Source: Gigaspora margarita
Lineage: Eukaryota > Glomeromycota > Glomeromycetes > Diversisporales > Gigasporaceae
DNA: 64,000 nt
Direction: 5' to 3'
Assembly (NCBI GenBank): GCA_009809945.1
Contig: WTPW01000021.1
Span: 369,846-433,845 of the forward strand
Shown: positions 25,900 to 36,827 of the stretch, piece by piece
Layout of the letters: the number at the start of each line of letters is the position of its first letter
Numbering within the stretch: the stretch's first letter is position 1
Notes under the pieces: generated by a model
Told to the model about the DNA's origin: nothing
Database searches by the model: none
What the model saw: only the letters and a program-made list of their open reading frames with translations
Position numbers and translations under genes: made by a program

Positions 25900-26900
25900 C
25901 TATACCAACCTGTCAAATGTAATATCAAACTTCAAGGAAAACCTTACCATGCTGTAATTGATAGTGGAGCTGCTATTAGTATGATCTCTCACCAAGTTGT
26001 AAAAGAACTTGGATTAAAAATTGAAGCCCCTTCNACCAGCCTTATAGTCTCTGCTGCTGGATCCTCCGTTCGCCCTCTTGGAATTATTAAAAATCTTCCA
26101 ATTGAGATTGAAGGAACCACTATCCCTCTTGATGTAGAAGTAATGAATGCTACCTCCTACTCATTACTTTTAGGTAATGACTGGTCACAGAAAGTAGATG
26201 CAAGCTACAATTGGAAAAATAAAGCTTATACTCTTCGCTGGAACAAGAAAAAGATTCATGTACCTACTATCTATGAAAATAACCAACCCTTACCTACCCA
26301 ACCTACACTTACCGATGAAAAGGATTTGAAAAGATTTGAACAAGAGTATTTTAGTCCAAAAGAAGCTTTTATGGCAGATACAGAACCAAATACCTGGACC
26401 ACTATTACTCGCAGACCCAGACCCAGTGCATCCTTCTTCAACCAAAAATGTGGACGCTGCTACTCCTACAATCATCTATACGCTGACTGCCCCAACAATG
26501 AGTGTTACCGATGTCATTGCTATGGACATCTTGCTGCTCATTGCTCTAGGCAGGCCCCTAAACGTAATATCTGTAAAACCTGTTCTCAACCAGGACATTT
26601 ATATAAGAACTGCCCAGAAAACCGCTGCTATCAATGTGGACAATATGGACATATTGGAGCTATCTGTCCTCAAATGACTCAGAAATTAGAAAATCAAAGA
26701 TTTGAATGTGGTTGTGATCCCCAGGCTGTAAATGCTCAATGCCTTCCTCATTATACTCGACTACGAACCAACCACTGCTGTAAATGTAAGATACCCAAGA
26801 AACCAGAAGAGATTAGACCTTTGGACCAAACAATGGTATGCAATGGATGTTGGATTGACTTCCACTATGCTTTGGATCATGACCACCCCTGAAGCATTGA
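25900..26900 (+). other. Protease plus four-knuckle zinc array of copy 2 (fossil part)
   Basis: A retropepsin active-site motif (VIDSGAA) lies near 25957. Downstream, about 26448-26670, four consecutive C-X2-C-X4-H-X4-C knuckles follow at short spacing, then a further cysteine/histidine-rich tail. The array lies after the protease, not in the usual gag position. Confidence 0.75.
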
Positions 26901-27276
26901 ATTTTTCACCAATGGTAAAGGCAGAGGAACCTTAACCGAATGCAAACTCTGTAAAGAACAAGGAATTAGATCCAAGATGATTAAACTCAATTCTAGTTGA
27001 GACGATGTTCGATTTTGTGACCTTGAACACCTCTATGCCTATAAGGCTGCCCGGGATATTGAATCTAATCCCAATTACAACCTCTGGACCCGAGTACATC
27101 ATTATACAGAATCTACCAGGAATGCCAGACACAGCTATGATCTCAATCAAAGCTGAATTTTTTGTTTAGCCCAGATCCAGATTGGTAAAAGCAATGAAGA
27201 CCTTGCCCATGCTCTTGAACCTCAATATGATGATCATTCTAACCAAGGTTATACCTATGATGAAGTAAATGTCATT

Positions 27277-27885
27277 ATGAGAGCCACCCATGTAGAAATA
27301 ACAGAAACAGAAGAACAAACATTACAAAGAATTCTTGCTGAATCCTTTGATATGAGTTATCCTAACTTTGATAGAAGGAAAGCCATGGAAAACTTGCAAA
27401 GAAACTTTGCAGGAACTGCAGGCCTTTGTGAATCCTGTATCATGGTCAAAACAAATGATGAACTCTGACAACATGAAAATTTGTGCAAGGAATGCTATGA
27501 AGAAGCTCACCCTCTTCCAGATCCAGAAACAGAAATCCTTTCTCCACCTACTCTCTCTATACCTGAAACACTTGAACCTGATGAATCTACTACACCCCCT
27601 GAACCAGAGTTACCTATTGTTGCACCCATCAAAACTGCCTCGCCTGTTCTGGAATCAGCTGAACTGATTCAACTCTTGCAGGAACAGATTCGACAACAAG
27701 CTCAAATTATTACCCTTCTTCAAGAACAAGCCAAAACTTTTGAACACCAGGAACAGACTATTAAAACTCTACAGGACCGAGTTCACTATTTTGAAAACTT
27801 TCACCATCGACTAAGGGACTTGTACACCGAGTCTACTGTTCCTATACCCGATTCTAGCAACCAGGGTACTCAAAATTTTTGAGTT
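27277..27885 (+). other. Cysteine and coiled-coil region of copy 2 (fossil part)
   Basis: A short CESC...CKEC motif is followed by a proline-rich linker and a long Gln/Leu/Glu-rich heptad-like segment (about 27658-27830). It lies between the zinc array and reverse transcriptase. Function is unknown. Confidence 0.55.
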
Positions 27886-28099
27886 ATCCTGAGCATGATT
27901 AAAAACTACTCGAAGATACAGACAATTGTAGATCCAGACACATTCGAGAAATATATATGACTCAGGAAATTAATCCAAAAGTAGGACCTCTCACTACTAA
28001 CCAAGGAGCCCAGTTTAGACAATTGCTTCTTGAATTTGCAGACCTCTTTGCAAAAGATATGACCCAACTAGGTAGAACTGACCTAGTCATTCATTGAAT

Positions 28100-29405
28100 A
28101 TTCACTGATGATGGACCCCCTATTAGCTCACGACCCTATATGGTACCTCTTACCGAACAAACGGTTATAAATGAAGAAGTACAACGAATGTTGGAAAATA
28201 AATTAATTAGAGAGTCCTCTAGTCCTTGGGCCTCTCCTGTTGTACTTGTAAACAAGAAAAATGGAAAGAAAAGATTTTGTGTAGATTANCGNAAGCTNAA
28301 NAATNTTACCAAGAAAGACCAATACCCCCTACCTCGAATTGATGAAATGCTCNATTCNCTCGCCGGAGCNACTTACTTTTCCACTTTAGATCTTATGAGT
28401 GGATATTGGCAAGTAAAAGTACACCCAGAAGATAGAGAGAAAACTGCTTTTATAACCAGATATGGAACCTATGAATTTAACGTCATGCCTTTTGGATTGT
28501 GTAATGCCCCTGCTACCTTTCAATATCTCATGAACCAAGTTTATAAAGGTATAGCCTACAAGTACGTTGTAGTATACCTAGATGATACCAATGTCTTCTC
28601 TCAAACATTTGATGATCACATTAAACATCTTCGAGAAGTCTTTACTAGAATTAGAAAAGCTGGATTAAAATTAAATATTGAAAAGTGTAATTTTTGGATG
28701 AAACGATTACCTTTTTTAGGACATATCATAGAAGAAAAAGGAATCTCCCCAGACCCAGACAAGATAATTGCTGTGCAAAACATCCAACCTCCCTAGAGTG
28801 TAACCCAATTATGATCATTTTTGGGACTCGCTGGATACTATAGACGATTCATCAAACATTTCTCCTCCATTGCTCATCCTCTTAACCAGTTATTGCATAA
28901 GGACAATGCTTATGAATGGAACATGAAATGTCAAAAGGCTTTTGATGAATTAAAACACCGGTTGACTACTGCCCCTATCCTCGTCTACCCAGACTATAGA
29001 AAAGAATTTATTCTTGCTACCGATGCATCGTATGAAGGATTTGGAGCCACTTTAAGCCAACTCTCTGATGATAAAAAGGAACACCCAATTGCCTATACTA
29101 GTAAAAGTTTGAAAAAGGAAGAAGTGAATTATGGAGCTACTGAACTAGAATGTGCTGCCATTGTATGGGCCATTGAACATTTCCATAAATATTTTGGTAC
29201 AAGTCACTTTACCTTAGTTACAGACCACTCTGCTCTTAAATGGTTAAAGTCATCCCAACCTAAAGGACGTTTAGGTCGTTGGATCATGAAACTCCAACCC
29301 TACCATTTTACAATTATACACAAACCCGGAAGAATCCATTCAAATGTTGATGCTCTTTCTAGACTACCGATTCAGACACACCCTCGTACTATTGACCCCA
29401 CATGA
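28100..29405 (+). other. Reverse transcriptase and RNase H of copy 2 (fossil part)
   Basis: RT is shown by FGLCNAPATFQ and the catalytic YLDD box near 28578, and RNase H by ATDAS and VTDHSAL. It contains several ambiguous bases. Confidence 0.9.
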
Positions 29406-29474
29406 ATTTAGACCAATACCAAAATCTAATAGAATATTTAGAATCAGACACTCTCTCCCCTAACTTAAAGGACA

Positions 29475-30690
29475 ATGAAAAAAAGGACAATTATTAACCA
29501 ATCTAGACGGTATGAAGTGAAAAACAAATTATTATACAAAAAGAATAGAAAAGATCCAGACAAACCAATTAGAGTTATCAAATGGACTGAAGTCGAACCA
29601 ATATTGTACATGATGCATAGTCATCATACTGCTGGACATTTAGGAACAGATGCTATGTATTATAAGATATCTGAATGATATTATTGGGACCAAATGTATA
29701 GAGATGTTCAGAACTATGTTCGCTCCTGTGAAATATATCAAAAACGAGGAAAAAGTAAAAGAAAGGAACCTCTCCACCTTATTCAAGTTGGAAGAGCCTT
29801 TGAGCGTGTAGGAATAGATTTAGTTGGACCTCTCCCTATAACCCCTCAAAATAATCGCTATATTATTGTTGCTACCGATTACCTTACCCGTTGGCTAGAA
29901 GCCAAAGCTGTACCAGATGCAGGAGCAGAAACCTTAGCCAAGTTTATTTTTGAAGAAATTGTTTGTAGACATGGAGTACCTAAGATGATACTCTCAGATA
30001 ATGGAAAGAATTTTGTTAGTGAAATTGTGAGGATACCATGTGAAAAGTTCTTGATAAAACATATATTTTCTTTACCCTACCACCCCCAAACCAACAGAAT
30101 GGTTTAAAGATTAAACAGAACCCTTTGCAACTCTCTTGCAAAAGTTACAGAAAAAGATACAGAATGGGATACACATATACCTGCTGTACTATTTGCATAC
30201 AGGACCAAATGACATGCAACTACTGGATACACTCCTTTTCATTTGGTATATGGTCGACAAGCTATTTTACCAATTGAAACTGTTATCCCTATTGACCCAG
30301 GTGAACCAGATGATGAAGTCTCTCTCAAAGATAGTATTCTCCAAAGAGCATTTGAATTAATTGAAGAATTACCTTATCACCATGGTAATGCCAGAGAAAA
30401 TACAATTAAGTCTCAAAAGAAACAGAAGGTTAGATTTGATTCCAAGATACAGAAAGAAGAATTTGAAATTGGTGATAAAGTTTGGGTACAAAGAAAGGAC
30501 ATTGAAGCCTCTAGATCTGCAAAATTTGAAGAGAAAAGAATAGGACCATTTATTGTTAAGGAAAAATTAAATAATGGCGCCTATAAACTGTGTACAATAG
30601 ATGGAAAAACATTAAAGCAGTACTACAATAGTGATCGTCTTGTTAAGTACTACGAGAAACAAGATTGGCAACCTATGATTATCATTTGAA
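29475..30690 (+). other. Integrase of copy 2 (fossil part)
   Basis: An HHCC zinc-binding N-terminal part, the DDE-type core (VGIDLVGP ... LSDNGKNF) and a C-terminal GPF-type module (RIGPFIV ... GAYKL) are seen in order. No chromodomain was recognised after it. Confidence 0.85.
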
Positions 30691-31239
30691 TCTCTAGGAA
30701 GAAATTCTTAAAACGGATGGAAACACAGCCTCAACCCCTTAATTTACTGTGTACAACAAATAATTTTTTTTCGAATCTAGACTACCCCATTTTTTTTTTT
30801 TGTAAACTTAGAAACAGAAATAATATATAGTGATATATAGATAAGAATCGGATTTTAACTTCGTGGAACGATTACCACTAAGTAAAGTCAGTCAATATTG
30901 CTCCGTTTGAGCTGAAATTTTGCCTATATACGTAGCAGAGGATTGCGCATCTTTTCTACTAAGCTTATCTTAGTACGAAAACTCCATTGGGACTCGCAAA
31001 TCGACTTGACGGCATTTTTGATCGACAAGAAGATTTTTGGTCATGTGATCAACGTTACGATTTTTAAGTCACATGAGTGACGCCGCGAAACAATTAAACA
31101 AGCCCTATTCTTTAATTTGACATGTATAACAATATTTTTTTATTTTTTTTTTAGAGTAGCCTTTGTCTTAACATTAAAATTACTAGAAACATTCCTCCTT
31201 CCCTTTTCTCTCTTAATACCATAAACTTTAATTCTTGAA

Positions 31240-31990
31240 ATGGAAACTTTTTCTCTGCAACCTCAAACCTTAATTGCCCTTGCAGATTTAGTTAAACAAT
31301 GGAACCAAGACCCCATATCATGTCACAACAGTCTTGTTATTACTGGGAATCATGTCGCAGTAACTGACGGAAAAGATATTTTACTTTCTGTACAGTTCCC
31401 TACAGAAAATGAAAACCAGAACCAGAGCCACTCTACAGAAATAGAACTACATGAAGAACCAGAAACAGTTAATGAAGAAACGACCCCACTACTTCCCTCA
31501 AGTGAACTTCTAACTAATGAAGTCCAAAATACTGTACTAGAAACAGATGCTGTTCTCAAAGAACTCATTAAATACCTAACCGAGGATAAACAAAATACTC
31601 CTTTACGAGAAAGTCCTCTCTTGACTTTTGCATAGCAAGATCAAGCAAGTGAAATCATAAATCGGTTAAACCAAGAAATTAGAGGAAGCCAAAGAGAAAA
31701 AACAAATTCGAACACTTGAAGCTTGTTACTACTTAGGACAACTTTTAGAAGAATTTAAGGAAGATTCTGAAATCCTTAAAGAAATTAAGAATCTCTTTAA
31801 AACCTCTCTTGGAACACGATGAACTTATAACTTTTGGAAAGGAGCCAAATGAACCTACCAAGTCTTTCAAGATACAGACCCTTCACGATTGTATTATACC
31901 CAGTATTTATCTCTTAATAACTTAACCAGATTATCTGTTGATGACTTTGAAAAATTGCTTGACCCAGGAACTCACAGAGTTCGTTCTTAA
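31240..31990 (+). other. Extra 3' reading region of copy 2 downstream of integrase (fossil part)
   Basis: It lies between integrase and the 3' LTR and opens METFSLQPQTLIALADLVKQ. It is rich in Glu, Thr and Leu, with no signal peptide or membrane segment. The same region is recognisable in copy 1 at about 33180-33980. The product is unknown. Confidence 0.55.
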
Positions 31991-32003
31991 AGGGGACAGA
32001 AAT
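31990..32003 (+). promoter_or_regulatory. Polypurine tract of copy 2
   Basis: AAAGGGGACAGAAA lies directly before the 3' LTR. Copy 1 has AAAAGGGATAGAAA in the same place (33979-33992). Confidence 0.8.
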
Positions 32004-32475
32004 GTTATAGAATAGGTTGCTTGACCAAAGCGTAGTTTTACAGTTTTACAGTTTTACAGTTTTACAGTTTTACAGTTTTACAGTTTTACAGTTTTACAGT
32101 TTTACAGTTTTACAGTTTTACCGTTTTACCATTTTATAGTTTTATTATTATATTATATTTAGTATTTATTTAGCTTTGCAAAATGTATATAAACTCTAGC
32201 TTTTCTCCCTCCTCCACATCAGACTCAGATTCCCCTCTCCTCTCCTAATGTTTACAAATAAATATCCTCTCTATATTCTATCATATTATTATTAATAAAA
32301 TATATCTTATTCCGATAAATATTCTCTTGCTCTTTGATAAATATATACTGAACTGCTCTAGTGAAGTAATATTCCACTTGCACACTGCTTCATATCTTCT
32401 CTGACCCTTACAAGATCCCTGTCGCTGTGTGTTGTGTTGCAAGTACTATATTGAAGGCAATAGTCGCTTGTAACA
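32004..32475 (+). repeat. 3' LTR of copy 2 (472 bp)
   Basis: Same ends as the 5' LTR. It carries ten TTTTACAG units against five in the 5' LTR; the five extra 8-bp units account exactly for the 40-bp length difference. Confidence 0.92.
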
Positions 32476-32837
32476 CTAGCTAATCCAAATACAATGAGCA
32501 TTTGAGTTAATCAAGGAATTACTATATCAACATGAAAGTGCTAGAGTGAATACAAGCAAATTTCAAAAAAAACAAAAAGTTAGATTAGATTCACAGATAC
32601 AGCAGGAAGAATTTGAAATTGGTAACAAAGTTTGGGTACAAAGAAAAGATATTGAAGCATTTTGCTCAGGAAAATTTGAAAAAAAAGAACTGGACCTTTT
32701 ATTGTTAAAGATAAATTTAACAATAGAGCCTACAAACTTTGTACAATAGAAGAAAAAACATTAAAACAGTACTACAATAGTAATCATTTTGTCAAGTATT
32801 ACAAGAGACAAAATTGGCAACCTGTGATTATTACCGT

Positions 32838-33011
32838 ACATTACCAAATAGAAGCTACCAAAAAATTCTTGATTTTTTCTGGCTAAATCATAAAGTAGCT
32901 TTTATTCGAGTCTAATTTTACTATTAAAACATAATGACTCTTTTTAGATTTTTGGATCCAAAATCAAGGGGTAGCTTCTATTCGAGGTAGCTTTTATTCA
33001 GTAATATATGG
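32838..33011. mobile_element. About 175-bp MITE inside copy 1
   Basis: The left end ACATTACCAAATAGAAGCTA and the right end GGTAGCTTTTATTCAGTAAT are inverted partners, with further GTAGCTTYTATTCGAG copies inside. It interrupts sequence that is continuous in copy 2 after the integrase. Confidence 0.65.
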
Positions 33012-34048
33012 TATTTAGAATTTTCAAAGAATATTTTTAAAATAATCAGAAACACAGCCTTATCCCTTTATTTACCCTTAATTTATTGTATACAACTATT
33101 TTTATACACTGATCCCACTTTTGTTAAAAATTAGAAATTGCTAAAAACATTTTTCTTTCTCTTCTTTAAGAAATTTAATTCTTAAAATAGAAACCCCTAT
33201 TCTTCAAACCCAAACTATAATTAGTCTGACTGAATTAGTTAAATATTGAAGCAAGCTCCCCTATCACATAATAATAGTTTAATTATTACTACTAACTATG
33301 TAACTATAAATAATGAAATTGATATTTTAATTTCTTTACAAATTCCTTTGAAGAATGACAACCAGAAACAGAATAACTTTGATGACTATTTATATAACCA
33401 GGGTTCTAATGATGTGGTTTATATAGATGAAGACTCTTTAGAAAATTTTGAACCAGAAACAGATGATAATGAAGTTGAGGCTAAACTAGAAACTAACAAA
33501 GAAGAAGCAGTTACTTTTAGTGAATTAGAAAACATTATTAACCAAGATCCAGTAAATAATACTGTAAAAAAGTTAGCTATTAATCTAACAACTACTAAAA
33601 GTAGAACCAGTATTTGAAGAAACCCTATGATTGGAACTCCTTGACTGAATAACTCCAAGAAATACTTACTCAACTAAGAATAGAAACCTGAGAAAAGCAC
33701 AAAGATTCCCAAATTCAAATTCTAGATGCTATTACCTCAAACAATTAAAGACAAGTGTGGATACCAAGAAAAAATGCCAAAAGATATGGCATGTTCTAAA
33801 AGAAAGTTTAGAACTTCACTAAGCCACTCAAGTATGGAAATCTGCTAGTAGAATTTCCCAGGTTCTTCAAATTTGTAGAATAATCTGCCTCTACTCTACT
33901 ACCCTAACCTGAACAAACTAAGTAAAGAAAATTTCTCCATGCTATTACATGAAGTCAGAATTTGCAGTGCTTATTCTTAAAAGGGATAGAAATGTTATAG
34001 AATGAATTAAATAATATCTTTATTTTATTTTAATCATTATTATTTTTT

Positions 34049-35093
34049 GAGGATTGATATTTACACCCCATTTTTGATATTCATATCCCCTATCAAAAAT
34101 CAAAAATTTTAAATCTTTAAGCAAAGATATCTTGACAACCATCTAACTAAATCCAATAACCCATTTTTATTTGCATTCTTTAAATTCATAGAATTTAAAT
34201 AAAAAAAAGTTTATTGAATTTAATCAGATGGTTGTCAGGATACCTTCGCTCAAAGTTAGAGAAAATCAAAACATCTATCAAAATAAAGCTGTGCCAAAGT
34301 TTTTTAAAACTTTGAGTGAAGATATCTTGACAACCATCTGATCAAATTCGATGACTTTGTTTTATTTAAATTTTATATATTCATAGAATTCAAATAAAAA
34401 AAGTTAATTGAATTTGGTCAGATAGTTGTCAAGATATCATTGCTCAAAGTTAAAGAAAAATCAAAACGTCTATCAAAAGAAAAGCTGCGCCAAAATTTTT
34501 TTAAAACTTTAAGCAAAGATATATTGACAACCATCAAACCAAATTTGATGAACTTTTTTTTATTTGAATTCTATGAATTTATAGAATTCAAAAAAAAAAT
34601 GTATCAAATTTGGTTAGATAGTTGTCAAGATACCTTTGCTCAAATTTTAAAAAAAAATTTTCTTTTGATAGATATTTTGGTTCTTCTTTAACTTTGAGTA
34701 ATGATATCTTGACAACCATCTAACCAAATGCAATAAATTTTTTTTTATTTGAATTCTATGAATATATAGAATTCAAATAAAAAAGTTCATCAAATTTGAT
34801 CAGATTGTCATCAAGATATCTTCACTCAAATTTTTAAAAAATTTTGGTGCAGCTTTATTTTGATAGACGTTTTGATTTTCTCTAACTTTGAGTGAAGGTA
34901 TCCTGACAACCATCTGACTAAATTCAATAAACCTTTTTTATTTGAATTCTATGAATTTATAGAATGCAAATAAAAAAGGGTTTGTGAATTTAGTCAAATG
35001 GTTGTCAGGATATCTTCACTCAAAGATTTAAAATTTTTGATTTTTGATAGGTGGTATAAATATCAAAAATGGGAGGTATAAATATCAATCCCC
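34049..35093. mobile_element. 1.05-kb palindromic element made of five hairpins (palindrome A)
   Basis: The ends are GAGGATTGATATTTACACCC and, inverted, GGGGATTGATATTTATACCT, flanked by TATTTTTT at 34041-34048 and 35094-35101 (8 bp). The whole is symmetrical about base 34571. The interior holds five hairpins of about 150 bp, each pairing GATATCTTGACAACCATCTG with its complement around a GAATTCTATGAATTC-like loop. The spacers read AAAATCAAAACGYCTATCAA and AAGCTGCGCCAAA. There is no coding capacity; open frames here are products of the symmetry. Confidence 0.85.
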
Positions 35094-35205
35094 TATTTTT
35101 TTAGTTAAATTTATTATATTATTATCATTGTATTATTATTATTATAAATAGTCAAATAGAAGAATAAATAAAATGGTTACCATTTACTATTTCTACTATT
35201 TACCA

Positions 35206-36323
35206 GTTCTTTTTTTTTAATATTTAAGGTAAGACCTTGTTCTTATCTTTATTAAATTTAATTGAAACTTTTTACAATACTGGAAAACCCTATATTTTTT
35301 AAATCTAATGCTAAGAATAAAAGCTTAGACATATACTGAAGTAAACTAAAATACTTATCTGTGGTCTAAACCTACCAGAGTGGCCAAGGCTCACCTAGAT
35401 TTGTGTATATAAAAATATCAGAAAAGTATGTAGAGTATTTGATCTATTTAATAAGCCAAGTTTCTATTTTGAGCATGAAAATATGTGTTATGGATTCACA
35501 GTTCTGTGTATAATTTGTTAACTGACTGATTGAATTTAGAAAGATAGCTAGAGTTGGGTATTATAGGTGTAATTGGTGATTTTGAGATCTGTCAATAAGT
35601 ATAGAATCCAGATATTTGTAGAGATGAGTTGGTTAATATGTAGCAAAAGTTGAATAGTGAGTGTCCTTGCAGTTTTGTGATGCTATGTATTTGCTTAGTG
35701 TGTAAATAATATCTAGTGGGATGAGACCAGTTAGAGTAGAGAACAATGAGGGTTTGTTAAGAGAGTGATAAATTTGAAAACTATCGAGATGTATTATTTG
35801 GTATAAAGGTCATTAGCAGTTGATTGTAAATATTCATTTTGTAGGGTTTGAGAACATGGTGCAGTGAATCTTCTATGATTTTAAGTATAGGTTCACAAGT
35901 TAGACATATGATCCAATATAATGCATAACTTGCTTGTTGGCATAAGTGATATTTGTTGAAATATGAAGGGTTTCTTTTGTGTAAAATGTGAGAGAAGGGA
36001 AGATCATCCATAAGTATTTTGGTTCTGAATGATTTGAGTGTCGAGGACTGAAAGCTGTGTGCAAAATTTGAGATTTTTTGATTATTGTTAATATAGAGCC
36101 AGGTTGCATTCTAGCATATATACTGGGAGATTGTTGTCTATTGTTGAAATCAGTTTTGTGATGTCCAGAGTGTGAATATGTATGCATAGCATACTGTTCT
36201 AACACTGCGATAAATAGGAAGTTCCATAGGAAGATTGTCAATTGAGAGTGTAAATTGAGTATTGTATATATTGTTGAAGTTAAAAAGAAGGTATAGAAAA
36301 ATTAGTGACTGTGTGCTAGTTGG
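35206..36323 (-). mobile_element. Probable 5'-truncated LINE fragment in the LTR
   Basis: About 1.12 kb interrupts the LTR minisatellite, with TATTTACCA on both sides (35197-35205, 36324-36332). That word is part of the local repeat, so the duplication is suggestive only. The minus strand ends in AATATTAAAAAAAAGAAC, an A-rich tail. Two overlapping minus-strand frames (36241-35900 and 36011-35781) encode protein-like sequence containing QPGSILTIIKKSQILHTAFS and HHVLKPYKMNIYNQLLMTF, in different frames, so the copy is decayed. It resembles the C-terminal region of non-LTR element proteins in style; no RT or endonuclease motif is present in what remains. Confidence 0.45.
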
Positions 36324-36515
36324 TATTTACCATTTCTACCATTTACCTTTTCTACCATTTACTATTTTTACCATTTACCATTTTTACCATTTACTATTTC
36401 TACCATTTACCATTCTACCATTTACTATTTTTACCATTTACTATTTCTGTGATTTACCATTTCTACTATTTCTACTATTTACTATTTACTGTTTCTACTG
36501 TTCTTACCATTTAAC
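36324..36515. repeat. LTR minisatellite, units of ACCATTTCTACCATTT
   Basis: About a dozen copies of a 10-12 bp TACCATTTYTACC word. It occupies the same place in the LTR as the TTTTACAG array of copy 2. Confidence 0.8.
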
Positions 36516-36827
36516 CATTTTTATTATTGTTGTAAAAGATATATAAACCCTAGTCCTTTTCCCTTCTGCACATTAGACTCAGATTCCCCTCTCCTCCCCT
36601 CTAATGTTTAGGAATAGTTACCTATCTTGAATATTATATCATAAATAAATAAAATATATCTTTGCCAAATAAACTCTCTTGCTCACTAATAAATATATAC
36701 TGAACTTCTCTAGTTAAGTAATATTCTACTTGCACACTGCTTTATATCTTCTCTGGCCCTTATAAGATCCCTGTTACTGTATATTGTGTTGCAAGTACTA
36801 TATTGAAGGCTATAGTTGCTTGTAACA

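Larger units (their letters stand above)
22485..32475 (+). mobile_element. Younger Ty3/Gypsy LTR retroelement (copy 2) nested in copy 1
   Basis: Two LTRs bound a 9.1-kb interior, and CTAG is duplicated at 22481-22484 and 32476-32479. Copy 1 sequence resumes on the far side in the same integrase region. Order of parts: gag-like with a zinc knuckle, protease, zinc-knuckle array, coiled-coil region, reverse transcriptase, RNase H, integrase, then an extra 3' reading region. Protease-RT-RNaseH-integrase order and a GPF-type integrase C-terminus place it in Ty3/Gypsy. The LTRs differ at about eight bases in roughly 430 aligned, plus a repeat-number difference, so it is fairly recent. It is broken, with about ten breaks, and has some ambiguous bases in protease and RT. 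Orientation is the same as copy 1. Confidence 0.93.
12982..36827 (+). mobile_element. Older Ty3/Gypsy LTR retroelement fossil (copy 1) carrying nested insertions
   Basis: It begins TGTTATAAAATAAATTAA and ends CTTGTAACA. After the 5' LTR come a primer-binding site at 14313, a gag-like region (about 14725-17000), protease and zinc-knuckle region (17300-18300), a coiled-coil region (18700-19280), reverse transcriptase and RNase H (19500-20815), and integrase (21300-22480 continuing at 32476-32830). A 3' extra reading region (33180-33980), purine tract and 3' LTR follow. It is heavily decayed, with dozens of breaks, and is clearly older than copy 2 inserted in it. Its own target duplication was not found. 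Insertions inside it are at 13041-14003, 20916-21257, 21982-22430, 22485-32475, 32838-33011, 34049-35093 and 35206-36323. Confidence 0.9.
33993..36827 (+). repeat. 3' LTR of copy 1, interrupted twice
   Basis: It begins TGTTATAGAATGAATTAA and ends GCTTGTAACA. The palindrome at 34049-35093 and the LINE-like insertion at 35206-36323 split it; about 655 bp of LTR remains once these and their duplications are removed. A TATATAAACCC box is present near 36540. Confidence 0.85.

Noticed and set aside
31240-31635. Extra retroelement reading region as an envelope gene
   Set aside because: No signal peptide, membrane segment or cysteine pattern; position alone is not enough.
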